A DNA stretch of 64,000 bases from JAGPUQ01 sp036961295 (GTDB taxonomy: Bacteria; Pseudomonadota; Gammaproteobacteria; Pseudomonadales; Porticoccaceae). The DNA lies in NCBI GenBank assembly GCA_036961295.1, contig JBALVX010000001.1:1116001-1180000 (forward strand). The letters run 5' to 3'. A program made the position numbers and the translations under genes. Position 1 is the first letter of the stretch. The number at the start of each line of letters is the position of its first letter. This document shows positions 1 to 6,961 of the stretch, in pieces. Below the pieces are notes generated by a model. The model did not search any database. It worked only from the letters and a program-made list of their open reading frames with translations, and was not told the DNA's origin.

Positions 1-2
1 GG

Positions 3-83
3 TTCGACAAATTGCGCCAGCAATTTGGACCGAGGAGCACCGCGACGACGCCCACAGGGGCAAAACGACAACAAGCCGTTTAG
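3..83 (+). CDS. possible C-terminal fragment of a gene entering from the left
   Basis: Frame 3 is open from the window edge to a TAG at 81-83 and would encode 26 residues, basic and Gln-rich toward the end (KRQQAV last). No start or domain is visible, and the other frames here are also partly open, so this may be chance. If real, it is the tail of whatever precedes the cassette array. Confidence 0.2.
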   Translation, partial: FDKLRQQFGPRSTATTPTGAKRQQAV

Positions 84-389
84 AGTCAATCCTCCCGAGT
101 GCGCCATATAAAGAATCCGACCTTGTGTCGGAAAACCTTGAGAAGCGCATCCCATCTAAACCGTCCTAAAAGCCAAGATCAGCAGACCCCTTTCCCTGTA
201 TCTTGGGAACGTATACTGTAACTCTTTGATTTTTAAGGAGGCCGGGTTATGATCAGTGGCGTGGAAACATGAAGATAATTGGAGAGAATCCATTGTTTCT
301 TCTCTATGGAGAATTAAGTATTGATGGAGACTCCTTGTTTTTAAAGAAGTACTCTTTGTGCTTGATCGTAATTACTATAATTTTCAAGC
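84..389. other. non-coding stretch upstream of cassette array 1
   Basis: I see no convincing gene on either strand. A 6-bp stem (116-121 with 127-132, TCCGAC/GTCGGA) is present without a T-tract. A TATAAT at 376-381 could be the -10 of a cassette promoter, but no good -35 lies 16-18 bp upstream. An integron integrase would normally be divergent here, on the - strand, and none is present. Confidence 0.4.
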
Positions 390-433
390 AAAAGTGATAT
401 GAAGCGTAAGGCTATTGAATAAACTGTTATGTG
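390..433 (+). other. attI-like site / first recombination core of array 1
   Basis: The core GTTATGTG (426-433) opens the first cassette and is matched by CACATAAC at that cassette's far end (775-782). No attC palindrome precedes it, which is expected of attI rather than attC. Upstream, AAAAGTGATA (390-399), GAAGCG and AATAAACTGTTA recur in nearly the same order before the first core of array 2 (61110-61152, - strand). The attI call is an inference from that match. Confidence 0.5.
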
Positions 434-442
434 TAATAAAAA

Positions 443-769
443 ATGAAAGATACATTCTCTTATTCGGCAAGGTGGGATTCAGTTGGTTTAGATTGTGCTT
501 TTTGCAAGTACCAAAACGATGTTGAGTGGCCAAATAAAAATAGAGATTATGCCTGTGAACTTCATAAAATCTCATTGGCAGTTACAATAGCAAAAAATGG
601 ATTTAAAGAAGGTGAGTGGTTTTGTTCAAAATTTATAAGTAATGGCAAAGCTAATGACAAAGCATTAAACGAGTTCGCATCTTTCAGTAATGCACTTGAA
701 CCTGATGTTTTATATGGAGCTTATGGTAAAAATGGAAGCCTTAAAGAAATACCATTTTCAGAACTGTAA
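443..769 (+). CDS. integron cassette 1 protein, cysteine-containing, unknown function
   Basis: This 108-residue soluble protein starts 17 bp after the first core, with no clear Shine-Dalgarno sequence, as is common for cassette genes. It has a CxxC pair near residues 18-21 (DCAFC) and two more cysteines (YACELH and WFCSKF), which together could bind one metal ion. I do not recognise the family. The cassette spans about 427-849 and ends in attC1. Composition is AT-rich compared with the core chromosome. That it is a gene is supported by its cassette position rather than by homology. Confidence 0.75.
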   Translation: MKDTFSYSARWDSVGLDCAFCKYQNDVEWPNKNRDYACELHKISLAVTIAKNGFKEGEWFCSKFISNGKANDKALNEFASFSNALEPDVLYGAYGKNGSLKEIPFSEL

Positions 770-775
770 AGAAAC

Positions 776-855
776 ACATAACAAGGCAATCAAGACCGTT
801 CGCTTTCGCTCACTGGGACGCCGTAAAGCGGCGCCCCTTATTTAAGTCGTTAATG
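776..855 (+). other. attC1 recombination site
   Basis: R' ACATAAC at 776-782 is followed by AAGG, and R'' GTTAATG lies at 849-855, with a GC-rich imperfect palindrome between. R' pairs with the opening core of cassette 1 (426-433, 8 bp), as expected for an integrated cassette. Confidence 0.85.
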
Positions 856-874
856 CGCACAGGAGAGATCGCGA

Positions 875-1204
875 ATGCCTGAATTTTGGGCGATAATTGT
901 ATCCATAATACTGGTCCTAATTGTTTATGGGATTGTTTCGTCGAAGCTAAAGGACAGAAAGCGCCAAAAGCTGCGAGCCAGAACCATACCCATGATAACT
1001 GAGTATCCGACCGCTGACGGCGCCTACAACATTCATCTTTCAGACGGCCGAAAGTTTCTGGATGCAAAACTAATTGGCACAGTCGAAGGCGAGGATGCAA
1101 GTTTTTCCTTTGCCGGCTATGAAGGCATGGTCGTCATCGAGCTAAGCTCAGGTAAAAAGGCCTTTGTTAAGAAAAGCGCCATTCGCTACCTGGAAGAGGC
1201 ATAG
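875..1204 (+). CDS. integron cassette 2 protein, single-pass membrane, unknown
   Basis: The 109-residue product has one N-terminal membrane segment (about residues 5-23), then a basic stretch (KLKDRKRQKLR), then a soluble C-terminal part with a small beta-rich look. The start is well supported: AGGAGA lies 9 bp upstream. The cassette is bounded by a perfect 10-bp inverted match, GTTAATGCGC (849-858) and GCGCATTAAC (1207-1216). The function is unknown; the N-in or N-out anchor suggests a cytoplasmic or periplasmic domain tethered to the inner membrane. Confidence 0.8.
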   Translation: MPEFWAIIVSIILVLIVYGIVSSKLKDRKRQKLRARTIPMITEYPTADGAYNIHLSDGRKFLDAKLIGTVEGEDASFSFAGYEGMVVIELSSGKKAFVKKSAIRYLEEA

Positions 1205-1209
1205 GTGCG

Positions 1210-1296
1210 CATTAACAAGGCAAGGCTGTTCGCCCCTGCGGGGCCGGACGGCAAAACCGCTGCGCGGTTTACCCGCCGCAGCTTGCAGCGTTAGCA
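1210..1296 (+). other. attC2 recombination site
   Basis: CATTAAC at 1210-1216 and GTTAGCA at 1290-1296 flank a GC-rich palindrome containing the arms CCCCTGCGGGG and ACCGCTGCGCGGTTT. The outer R' matches the opening core of cassette 2. Confidence 0.9.
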
Positions 1297-1306
1297 GTCA
1301 TTAGTT

Positions 1307-1666
1307 ATGAGAAGAATATTAGCTTTTTGCACCTTATTATTAAGTTTTTCAGCACAATCTGAAACATGGCTTCAGTTTGGAGATGGTATTGAGTGCCCAG
1401 ATGCTCTTGAGCTAAGAGATCAAAGCTATACCATTTTTAATGACTGCTACGGTTTCGACCCGAGAAATCCGGTAATTGAAACTGGCCAAATTGAAAAAGA
1501 AGAAGAATATATTTATTTTTCGTCCCGTAAGGTTAAGCAAGTGTCATTTCTACAAGACGGAACCACAAGCTTGAAACTAAAGGTCTTATTAAAAACAGAT
1601 AGTGATTTTCATCTTCAATCTGGTTTAAAAATATTTAAGTTTAAAATTATTAATGTGCCAAATTAA
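1307..1666 (+). CDS. integron cassette 3 protein, secreted or periplasmic, unknown
   Basis: This 119-residue protein opens with a typical Sec signal peptide (MRRILAFCTLLLSFSAQS, probable cleavage before ETW). The mature part is about 100 residues with two cysteines (ECPDA and DCYGF) that could form a disulfide in the periplasm. No family is recognised. The gene is AT-rich and lacks a clear ribosome-binding site. It lies between core GTTAGCAGT (1290) and its 9-bp complement ACTGCTAAC (1667-1675). Confidence 0.8.
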   Translation: MRRILAFCTLLLSFSAQSETWLQFGDGIECPDALELRDQSYTIFNDCYGFDPRNPVIETGQIEKEEEYIYFSSRKVKQVSFLQDGTTSLKLKVLLKTDSDFHLQSGLKIFKFKIINVPN

Positions 1667-1668
1667 AC

Positions 1669-1808
1669 TGCTAACAAGGCCAAGCATGTATAGCCGCTAA
1701 AAGCGCGGCTAGGACAGCCAATACTCCACACCTTTTGTGTTGTCTCTGTCGCTCCAAATTAACACAAAAGGTGCTACATATTGGCTGCCCATGTTGGCGG
1801 CGTTATGT
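1669..1808 (+). other. attC3, long palindromic attC
   Basis: R' TGCTAAC (1669-1675) and R'' GTTATGT (1802-1808) enclose a 140-bp site. Its inner arms are nearly perfect: AGCCAATA with TATTGGCT, and CACCTTTTGTGTT with AACACAAAAGGTG. This length and structure recall the long repeats of chromosomal integrons. Confidence 0.9.
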
Positions 1809-1817
1809 AGCAAAAAT

Positions 1818-2189
1818 ATGACATCAAATATCGAGCCATACCCAAGTTACGACGAAAAAGCATTTAGTAAAGATGTCATTGCTAAATGGGGAAGTATTAA
1901 TGACAGCCTAATAGATGATGAAAACCTATTACATCCTCAAATGGCGCATCTTGGTAGAACTATCGCTGAGTCATTTAAAGAAGGTGATGGAAGTATAGGT
2001 AAAGAAATATTTGAGTTTTTAAATAGTGTGCTGGGTAGAGATGATGCTATCTCTGAAATCGAAAATGCTGTAGCTATATCCTTTTTAGAATATAGTGAAC
2101 TCGAAAAACTCGGGATTATTAATAAAGTGCCAAGCACTATATTAAAAATTGCCAGGGAACAGAAAGAACGGTGGGATAATGCTACATAA
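1818..2189 (+). CDS. integron cassette 4 protein, acidic, unknown
   Basis: I chose ATG 1818, ten bases past the core GTTATGT, giving 123 residues. An upstream in-frame extension from 1737 would read through the attC palindrome and is not credible. The product is soluble, acidic and mostly helical, with the pattern GDGSIGKEIFEFLNSVLGRDD followed by a SFLEYSELEKLG segment. It looks similar in style to small immunity-type proteins of polymorphic toxin loci, but I cannot assign a family. The TAA stop (2187-2189) lies inside the R' of attC4. Confidence 0.75.
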   Translation: MTSNIEPYPSYDEKAFSKDVIAKWGSINDSLIDDENLLHPQMAHLGRTIAESFKEGDGSIGKEIFEFLNSVLGRDDAISEIENAVAISFLEYSELEKLGIINKVPSTILKIAREQKERWDNAT

Positions 2190-2282
2190 CAAGCGCATCC
2201 AGCGGATTTCCAAAAGCGTCGCGATTTTTGCGGTGCAAAAATACGCGCCACTTTCGTCAACCGCTGATGCTAGTCGTTAGGG
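2184..2282 (+). other. attC4 recombination site
   Basis: ACATAAC (2184-2190) and GTTAGGG (2276-2282) bound a 99-bp site with CATCCAGCGG pairing imperfectly with CCGCTGATG. GCTACATAAC matches the opening core GTTATGTAGC of cassette 4 over 10 bp. Confidence 0.9.
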
Positions 2283-2287
2283 CCACT

Positions 2288-2782
2288 ATGAGATCAGCGA
2301 TATTTTTCATTACAATGCTATGTTCGTATAACCTCTATGCCGTGGTAGATTTAGCTGAAATGCAAAAGTACGAGGCATTTGATAACTGGGTGTACGAAGC
2401 ATTTCCAGTTGGCAGTCCGGCAACTGAAGGGAAAATTATCGAGCTTGGTAACGTCATCGAATCAACGGAACAAGAGTATTCGGTAGGTCATGCTGCCAAC
2501 CCGCTGAAATCTGTAACCTATAAGTTCCTCGGCCTTGAGGTCTTCGCCATTGTTGAGCAAACGGAAACTAAAAAAGCTCATGTAACTCAAATTACAATAA
2601 ACTCAAGTAACTGGATTCTTTCAAACGGTATTGCAACGGGTCAGAATGTAAGTGTACTTTCAAAACTTCCGGTAACCCCACATGAAGGCACTTTAAATTA
2701 TTGCGGTGCGGCTAACTGTATTGAGTTTAAAGCAAAGGGTAATATTATTAATGCCATCAAAATTAACTTATATGCCGACTAA
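2288..2782 (+). CDS. integron cassette 5 protein, secreted, unknown
   Basis: ATG 2288, just inside the core GTTAGGGCC, gives 164 residues with a signal peptide (hydrophobic residues about 4-17, probable cleavage after LYA). The longer frame from 2228 would start inside attC4. The mature protein is probably beta-rich and ends with a CGAANC pair that may form a disulfide. The pattern NWILSNGIATGQNVS and a late LNYCGAANCIEF resemble periplasmic proteins of unknown function seen in many bacteria. No function can be stated. Confidence 0.8.
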   Translation: MRSAIFFITMLCSYNLYAVVDLAEMQKYEAFDNWVYEAFPVGSPATEGKIIELGNVIESTEQEYSVGHAANPLKSVTYKFLGLEVFAIVEQTETKKAHVTQITINSSNWILSNGIATGQNVSVLSKLPVTPHEGTLNYCGAANCIEFKAKGNIINAIKINLYAD

Positions 2783-2784
2783 AG

Positions 2785-2886
2785 CCCTAACAAGTTTGTT
2801 AAACGTCGTTACGGCCAAAAAGCGGCCGCCACTGGACAGCCTAAAGCGCGCTTCGCGCACGGCTGCCGTTTACAAAGGCGTTACAC
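2785..2886 (+). other. attC5 recombination site
   Basis: CCCTAAC (2785-2791) and GTTACAC (2880-2886) bound a 102-bp palindrome-rich site containing GCGCGCTTCGCGC. GCCCTAAC matches the opening core GTTAGGGC of cassette 5. Confidence 0.88.
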
Positions 2887-2905
2887 AAACCAACCGGCAC
2901 ATTAA

Positions 2906-3256
2906 TTGATCTACTACATAACCAAGATTGCAATAACTACAATTTTAATTGTAGCAATCTCAGAGATTGCTAAGCGCAGCTCATTCGCTGGCGCTCTACT
3001 GGCCTCTATACCTATAGTATCCGTGCTGGCTATGCTCTGGCTTTACATAGACACAAAAGACATAGCAATAATTAGCTCTCTTTCAACAAGCGTGTTTTGG
3101 CTTGTGTTACCTTCTTTGGTTTTGTTTATTACATTGCCCTTGCTGCTAAAGCAGGGCTTACATTTTTATTCTAGCATCAGCCTTTCTATTGGATTCACAG
3201 TGGTGGCATATTGGCTCATGATTGTTACTTTGAATCGTTATGGGGTTAAATTATAA
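2906..3256 (+). CDS. integron cassette 6 protein, DUF3147-like membrane protein
   Basis: The 116-residue product starts at TTG 2906, about 20 bp after the core. It is a polytopic inner-membrane protein with four hydrophobic segments (about residues 3-20, 28-47, 56-80 and 90-110). The stretch AKRSSFAGALLASIPIVS followed by a WLYIDT segment matches my memory of the DUF3147 family, which is also found outside integrons. Its function is unknown. It is the last cassette of the array, followed by only half an attC site. Confidence 0.8.
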   Translation: MIYYITKIAITTILIVAISEIAKRSSFAGALLASIPIVSVLAMLWLYIDTKDIAIISSLSTSVFWLVLPSLVLFITLPLLLKQGLHFYSSISLSIGFTVVAYWLMIVTLNRYGVKL

Positions 3257-3261
3257 ATTCC

Positions 3262-3268
3262 GTATAAC
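3262..3268 (+). other. truncated attC (R' half only) at the end of array 1
   Basis: GTATAAC followed by AAGTGG is a proper R' half and matches the opening core GTTACAC of cassette 6 at six of seven bases. No palindrome or R'' core follows before the chromosomal cbpM gene, so the array was cut here. The next 120 bp end in short AAACCC-type repeats (3352-3378). Confidence 0.65.
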
Positions 3269-3384
3269 AAGTGGCTATGGGATCAAGCCTTACAATCAAA
3301 AACAAAGCAGAACAGAATAAAGACAAAATCAACGTCACGCTCCATATTCCAAAACCCAAAACCCAAAACCCAAACCACCCAAAT

Positions 3385-3714
3385 CTAAAACCCCTCAGTC
3401 TGCGACATAATCTTAAGCCGACCACGCAGCTCTTCGATCTCGTTTAACAGGTCAAGCGCAAAAGCTACGCCTGCGGGGTTGAGTTCCAAATCTCTTTGCA
3501 AACGTAAGGCCCGAGCAACGCGCGGGACAGCAGTGCCGCTAAAGCGCCAGGGTAGAACGTCCCTCGCCATCGGTTCGACGATGCCTTCATCGACCAAGGC
3601 TAAAATAGCGGTTTCTTCAACCTTGCAGGCGTGGCACATCTCAGTCAAAGTGACTTCCACGTACTCGTCTAAAATTACCCCGGTGACGCTAACACTGACT
3701 CGTTTTGTATTCAT
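3385..3714 (-). CDS. cbpM: chaperone modulator CbpM
   Basis: The 109-residue protein has a MerR-like helix-turn-helix fold in its first half (EMCHACKVEETAILALVDEGIVEP) and helical residues after it, typical of CbpM, the small protein that binds and inhibits the J domain of CbpA. Length fits the family (about 100). It follows cbpA on the same strand with a gap of 3 bp, so the two are co-transcribed and probably translationally coupled. This places inhibitor and co-chaperone in a fixed ratio. It is the first chromosomal gene after integron array 1. Confidence 0.9.
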   Translation of the reverse strand: MNTKRVSVSVTGVILDEYVEVTLTEMCHACKVEETAILALVDEGIVEPMARDVLPWRFSGTAVPRVARALRLQRDLELNPAGVAFALDLLNEIEELRGRLKIMSQTEGF

Positions 3715-3717
3715 CTT

Positions 3718-4671
3718 CTACACTCCCATGTTGGCTCTGGGGTTGAACGCCATCTGCTTTTCCATTTCCTGGTAAAGCGCCCGTGCCGATTCGGTGTCTG
3801 CTGGTGGCAACACAATACTTAAGGTCACGAATAAATCGCCGGCGGAAGTACCGGGAATACCCCGACCTTTTGCCCGAAGCTTTCCTCCTGACTTCGAATT
3901 TTTAGGTATATTCAGGTTAATTGCGCCGCTGGGGGTTGGCACCTTGAGCTTGGCACCCAGCGCCGCCTCCCAGGGAGCAAGCGGCAAATCGAGATAAACA
4001 TCTCGACCATCGACACGATAGAGCTCGTGCGCCTGAAACGCTATCTGTAGATAAAGGTCGCCACTCGGCGCTCCGCCGTGACCGGGCAGACCTTGCCCGG
4101 TAAGCCGAATGTTTTGGCCCTCGTATATGCCCTGAGGAATTTTGACACTGAGCTTGCGTTCCCGGGTTATCACGCGGCCATCAGCGTCGAGTTCTGGCGC
4201 ACGCAAAGCAAATTCATGGGTCGCGCCGTTATAGGCGTCTTCCACAGTAATTAGGATGCGTGCATGATGATCTTCGCCCCGCGCCTGGAAACCCGAAGCG
4301 CCTTGGCCAAAACCATTAGCAGCGCCGCCAGCGCCACCAAAACCAAAGATCGATTCAAAAAAATCGCTATGGCCAGCTGCCGAGGGATCAAAACCACCGC
4401 TAAATTCAAACCCGGCATCCCAGTTCGGTGGTGGGCGAAAGTCCTGACCCTGCTGCCACTGATTGCCGAGTTGATCGTAAGCCGCGCGCTTTTCGGTATC
4501 TTTTAATACCTCGTAGGCTTCTCCAAGTTCTTTAAAAGCCTGCTCAGCGTCGGCCTCCTTGCTGACATCGGGATGATACTTGCGCGCCAGCTTTCGATAG
4601 GCCGATTTGATTTCTGCCTGAGTGGCGTCTCGGGCCACACCCAAAATTTTATAGTAATCTCGGTATTCCAT
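3718..4671 (-). CDS. cbpA: DnaJ-like co-chaperone CbpA
   Basis: The J domain covers residues 1-65 with the essential HPD (KYHPDVS) that stimulates DnaK ATPase. A Gly/Phe-rich linker follows (about 80-130), then two beta-barrel substrate-binding domains and a dimerisation tail. There is no zinc-finger domain, which separates CbpA from DnaJ. I chose ATG 4671 (317 residues), giving the family N-terminus MEYRDYYKILGV; a TTG 27 bp upstream would add an unlikely peptide. A GGGAGGGAGG sequence lies 12 bp before the ATG. It acts with DnaK in stress or stationary phase and may bind curved DNA. Confidence 0.93.
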   Translation of the reverse strand: MEYRDYYKILGVARDATQAEIKSAYRKLARKYHPDVSKEADAEQAFKELGEAYEVLKDTEKRAAYDQLGNQWQQGQDFRPPPNWDAGFEFSGGFDPSAAGHSDFFESIFGFGGAGGAANGFGQGASGFQARGEDHHARILITVEDAYNGATHEFALRAPELDADGRVITRERKLSVKIPQGIYEGQNIRLTGQGLPGHGGAPSGDLYLQIAFQAHELYRVDGRDVYLDLPLAPWEAALGAKLKVPTPSGAINLNIPKNSKSGGKLRAKGRGIPGTSAGDLFVTLSIVLPPADTESARALYQEMEKQMAFNPRANMGV

Positions 4672-4778
4672 CGTCCGGTTAAACCTCCCTCCCAGCAACG
4701 CTGACGACCTGGAAAGGAGTCAGTGTTTAACTCGTTCCTGATCGGCTACAAGCGCTTGGCTGGGGGCGCTTGATTTTA

Positions 4779-4808
4779 GACGCGACTATATGGGCTCGAC
4801 TATAGCCG
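4779..4808. repeat. 15-bp degenerate tandem repeat
   Basis: Two adjacent 15-mers, 4779-4793 and 4794-4808, share CGACTATA at the same phase. The repeat overlaps the stop-codon end of the next gene (- strand). Confidence 0.55.
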
Positions 4809-5063
4809 CTTAGCAATCGTCTTGAAACCATTGCGAATCTCCTGCCCCAGTAGTTTTGCCGCTGCGCCAATATCATGCGCGGCTTCCGCCGTTGCACTGC
4901 CCAGCGTCCTGGCCTTGTCCTCAAGTTTCTCTACCTTGGCTTCGAGTTTTTGCCATTCGTCACTGGCCTCCAGCTTGGCCAGATGTAACTTCACTCGCAG
5001 CTCGTCGCGCTCTTGCTTTATGTCATTAACCATTTCATTAATACGACTTTTGATGTCACCCAT
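4800..5063 (-). CDS. small coiled-coil protein, unknown function
   Basis: ATG 5063 is chosen because AGGAG lies 7 bp upstream; a longer frame from 5138 has no signal. The 87-residue product is almost wholly helical, with heptad-like charged repeats (NDIKQERDELRVKLHLAKLE, then KLEAKVEKLEDKA) and an Ala-rich end followed by a basic amphipathic tail (FKTIAKRL). It resembles small apolipoprotein-like or YtxH-like stress proteins that lie along membranes. No function is established. It sits upstream of cbpA on the same strand with a gap of about 130 bp. Confidence 0.8.
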   Translation of the reverse strand: MGDIKSRINEMVNDIKQERDELRVKLHLAKLEASDEWQKLEAKVEKLEDKARTLGSATAEAAHDIGAAAKLLGQEIRNGFKTIAKRL

Positions 5064-5152
5064 GTTGTACTCCTGTCTAGTCTGTCGGAAAGATCTACTA
5101 TCCCCGCCCCTATCTTTATTTGCGTTGTGATAAATCAACTCCAGAGTAAAAC

Positions 5153-5941
5153 CTAAGCTAAGTGCGCCGCCAGCTTAGGCCAGGCCTCTCGGCCTTTCGC
5201 GCTCAATTGCTCCAACATTGCTTCAGATAAATCTGCTAACACACCCACTTGATAGGATTCTCTCTCCCGGCACCGGGCATACCAGTCAAGCACTCGGGGA
5301 AAGTTTGCTTCGTACATCGCCGTCCAGTTAAATTGATGCAAGGTTTGAAAGTAAGGCGCGACACTAATGTCGGCAAGACTGAAATTATCGCTCACTAACC
5401 ACTGATGCTCGCCTAGCGCAGCCTCCATATCGACAATAGTTTTGTAATAGGTAGCGACGGCGTCGGCTACATCGGGGGCGTCGAGGCCGTATTTCAATAG
5501 CCGCTTCTGGCGTTCGCGTCGAGGTTTTTCAACTACTTTGTCGAGCAGCAGGTTCTGCTCTTCCTCGCTCATTAGCAGCAGTTTGTCGCGCATAATCAGC
5601 GGCCACTGTATCGCCCCGCACGAGGGATGCAATTTAACATCGACGTGTTTCATCCAGAAGCGCATTGCAGATCGCTGCAAAGGATCTTCCGGACTCAGTG
5701 ACACTTGCGGGTAAGCGTCGTCAAGATATTCACAAATAATGGACGACTCGATAACCGGCCTGCCCTTGTCCACCAGGGTGGGAACGACGCCCAGGGGATT
5801 GAGCTTAAGGTACTCGGGTGACAGGTTTTCCTTATCCGGCAAACTGACATGGTGCTTAGCCCACTCGAGGTTTTTTTCGGCAAGGACGATGCGTACCTTT
5901 TGGGCACAGGGCGACATGGGGTGGGTGTAGAGTTCCAGCAT
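5153..5941 (-). CDS. glutathione S-transferase family protein
   Basis: The N-terminal thioredoxin-fold domain (residues 1-77) has the motif SPCAQKVRIVLAEK and the glutathione-binding VIESSIICEYLDD. The all-helical C-terminal domain (about 85-262) contains LVSDNFSLADISVAPYF. At 262 residues it is longer than most bacterial GSTs because of an insertion around residues 110-150. Such enzymes conjugate or reduce electrophiles with glutathione in the cytoplasm; the substrate cannot be told from sequence. The SPC motif suggests a Ser or Cys active site. Confidence 0.88.
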   Translation of the reverse strand: MLELYTHPMSPCAQKVRIVLAEKNLEWAKHHVSLPDKENLSPEYLKLNPLGVVPTLVDKGRPVIESSIICEYLDDAYPQVSLSPEDPLQRSAMRFWMKHVDVKLHPSCGAIQWPLIMRDKLLLMSEEEQNLLLDKVVEKPRRERQKRLLKYGLDAPDVADAVATYYKTIVDMEAALGEHQWLVSDNFSLADISVAPYFQTLHQFNWTAMYEANFPRVLDWYARCRERESYQVGVLADLSEAMLEQLSAKGREAWPKLAAHLA

Positions 5942-6203
5942 GGTGTAGCCTCCAATAAAGATTGAGTGTTTAATATCGAATACAGCACGAAGGCCGCAAT
6001 TAGTCCCGAATAATCAACACCATACTCGACTGGACTCTCTCTGGCCCGGTGATCTATGATTTAGCGCTAAACTATATCCAAGCACCAAGCACCGAAAAAG
6101 CCTTTGCCGGCGATGACCAATCTCGTTTAGAACTAATGGCCTGACTGGTTTGGCATTTTTGATATTACCCGCAACCGTAAAACAACACACAGAATTTTAC
6201 GCT

Positions 6204-6908
6204 ATGAAACAACTCGTAATAATTTTATTAGCACTGCTACCTTTAGGCGCCCAGGCAGAGTGCGTGATATTGCTTCATGGTCTCGCTCGGTCAGACCAGT
6301 CAATGGGAAAATTAGAGCAAGCGCTTATAGAGGAGAATTTCACAACCATTAATGTGAAGTACCCCTCCACCGAGCACGATGTAGAAACCTTATCCGAGAT
6401 CGCCATTACGCCTGCCTTGAGCCAGTGCGCGCCAGAGGAAAAGGTTAATTTCATCACTCATTCCATGGGTGGAATATTGGTTAGGCAATATTTAAGTAGT
6501 CACCAGATAAACCGCTTAAATCACGTGGTTATGCTCGGGCCGCCTAATCAAGGCAGTGAAGTCGTCGACACCCTGGGAGACTTCCCGGGATTTTATTTTA
6601 TCAATGGCGATGCGGGCATGCAGCTCGGCACCGGTGATCTCAGCGTACCCAACACTCTTGGCAGCGCCAATTTTGATGTCGGCATTATTGCTGGCACCAG
6701 AAGCATCAACTGGATTTTGTCGTCGTTTATACCCAGTACCGATGACGGTAAAGTATCCGTTGAGAGAACCAAACTGGACGGCATGAACGATCACATCGAA
6801 ATGCCGGTCACTCACCCCTTTATGATGAAGAATCACCAGGTGATCGCCCAGGTAATTTACTATCTGAAGCATGGCAGCTTTAAACGAGGCCCTAGCGACA
6901 AGGGATAA
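6204..6908 (+). CDS. secreted lipase/esterase of the alpha/beta hydrolase fold
   Basis: ATG 6204 yields 234 residues with a clear signal peptide (MKQLVIILLALLPLGAQA, cleavage before ECVILLHG). LLHGLARSD forms the oxyanion-hole strand, THSMGGILVRQY contains the nucleophile Ser, and a late DHIEMPVTHPFM region carries the likely catalytic His. A GPPNQGSEV segment is typical of triacylglycerol-lipase-like or PGAP1-like hydrolases. It probably acts in the periplasm or outside the cell on acyl esters. The upstream frame from 6150 lacks a signal peptide and a ribosome site, so it was not used. Confidence 0.87.
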   Translation: MKQLVIILLALLPLGAQAECVILLHGLARSDQSMGKLEQALIEENFTTINVKYPSTEHDVETLSEIAITPALSQCAPEEKVNFITHSMGGILVRQYLSSHQINRLNHVVMLGPPNQGSEVVDTLGDFPGFYFINGDAGMQLGTGDLSVPNTLGSANFDVGIIAGTRSINWILSSFIPSTDDGKVSVERTKLDGMNDHIEMPVTHPFMMKNHQVIAQVIYYLKHGSFKRGPSDKG

Positions 6909-6961
6909 GCGATAAAGCAACCAGCTCTAACCAATGAATAAATAAATAAAAGGACACTGGT

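Noticed and set aside
1737..1817. Upstream extension of the cassette 4 gene.
   Set aside because: It would be translated through the attC3 palindrome and across the recombination core, which cassette genes do not do.
3346..3378. AAACCC-type short repeats, telomere-like in appearance.
   Set aside because: Only three to four units in a bacterial spacer; more likely slippage next to the cut array end.
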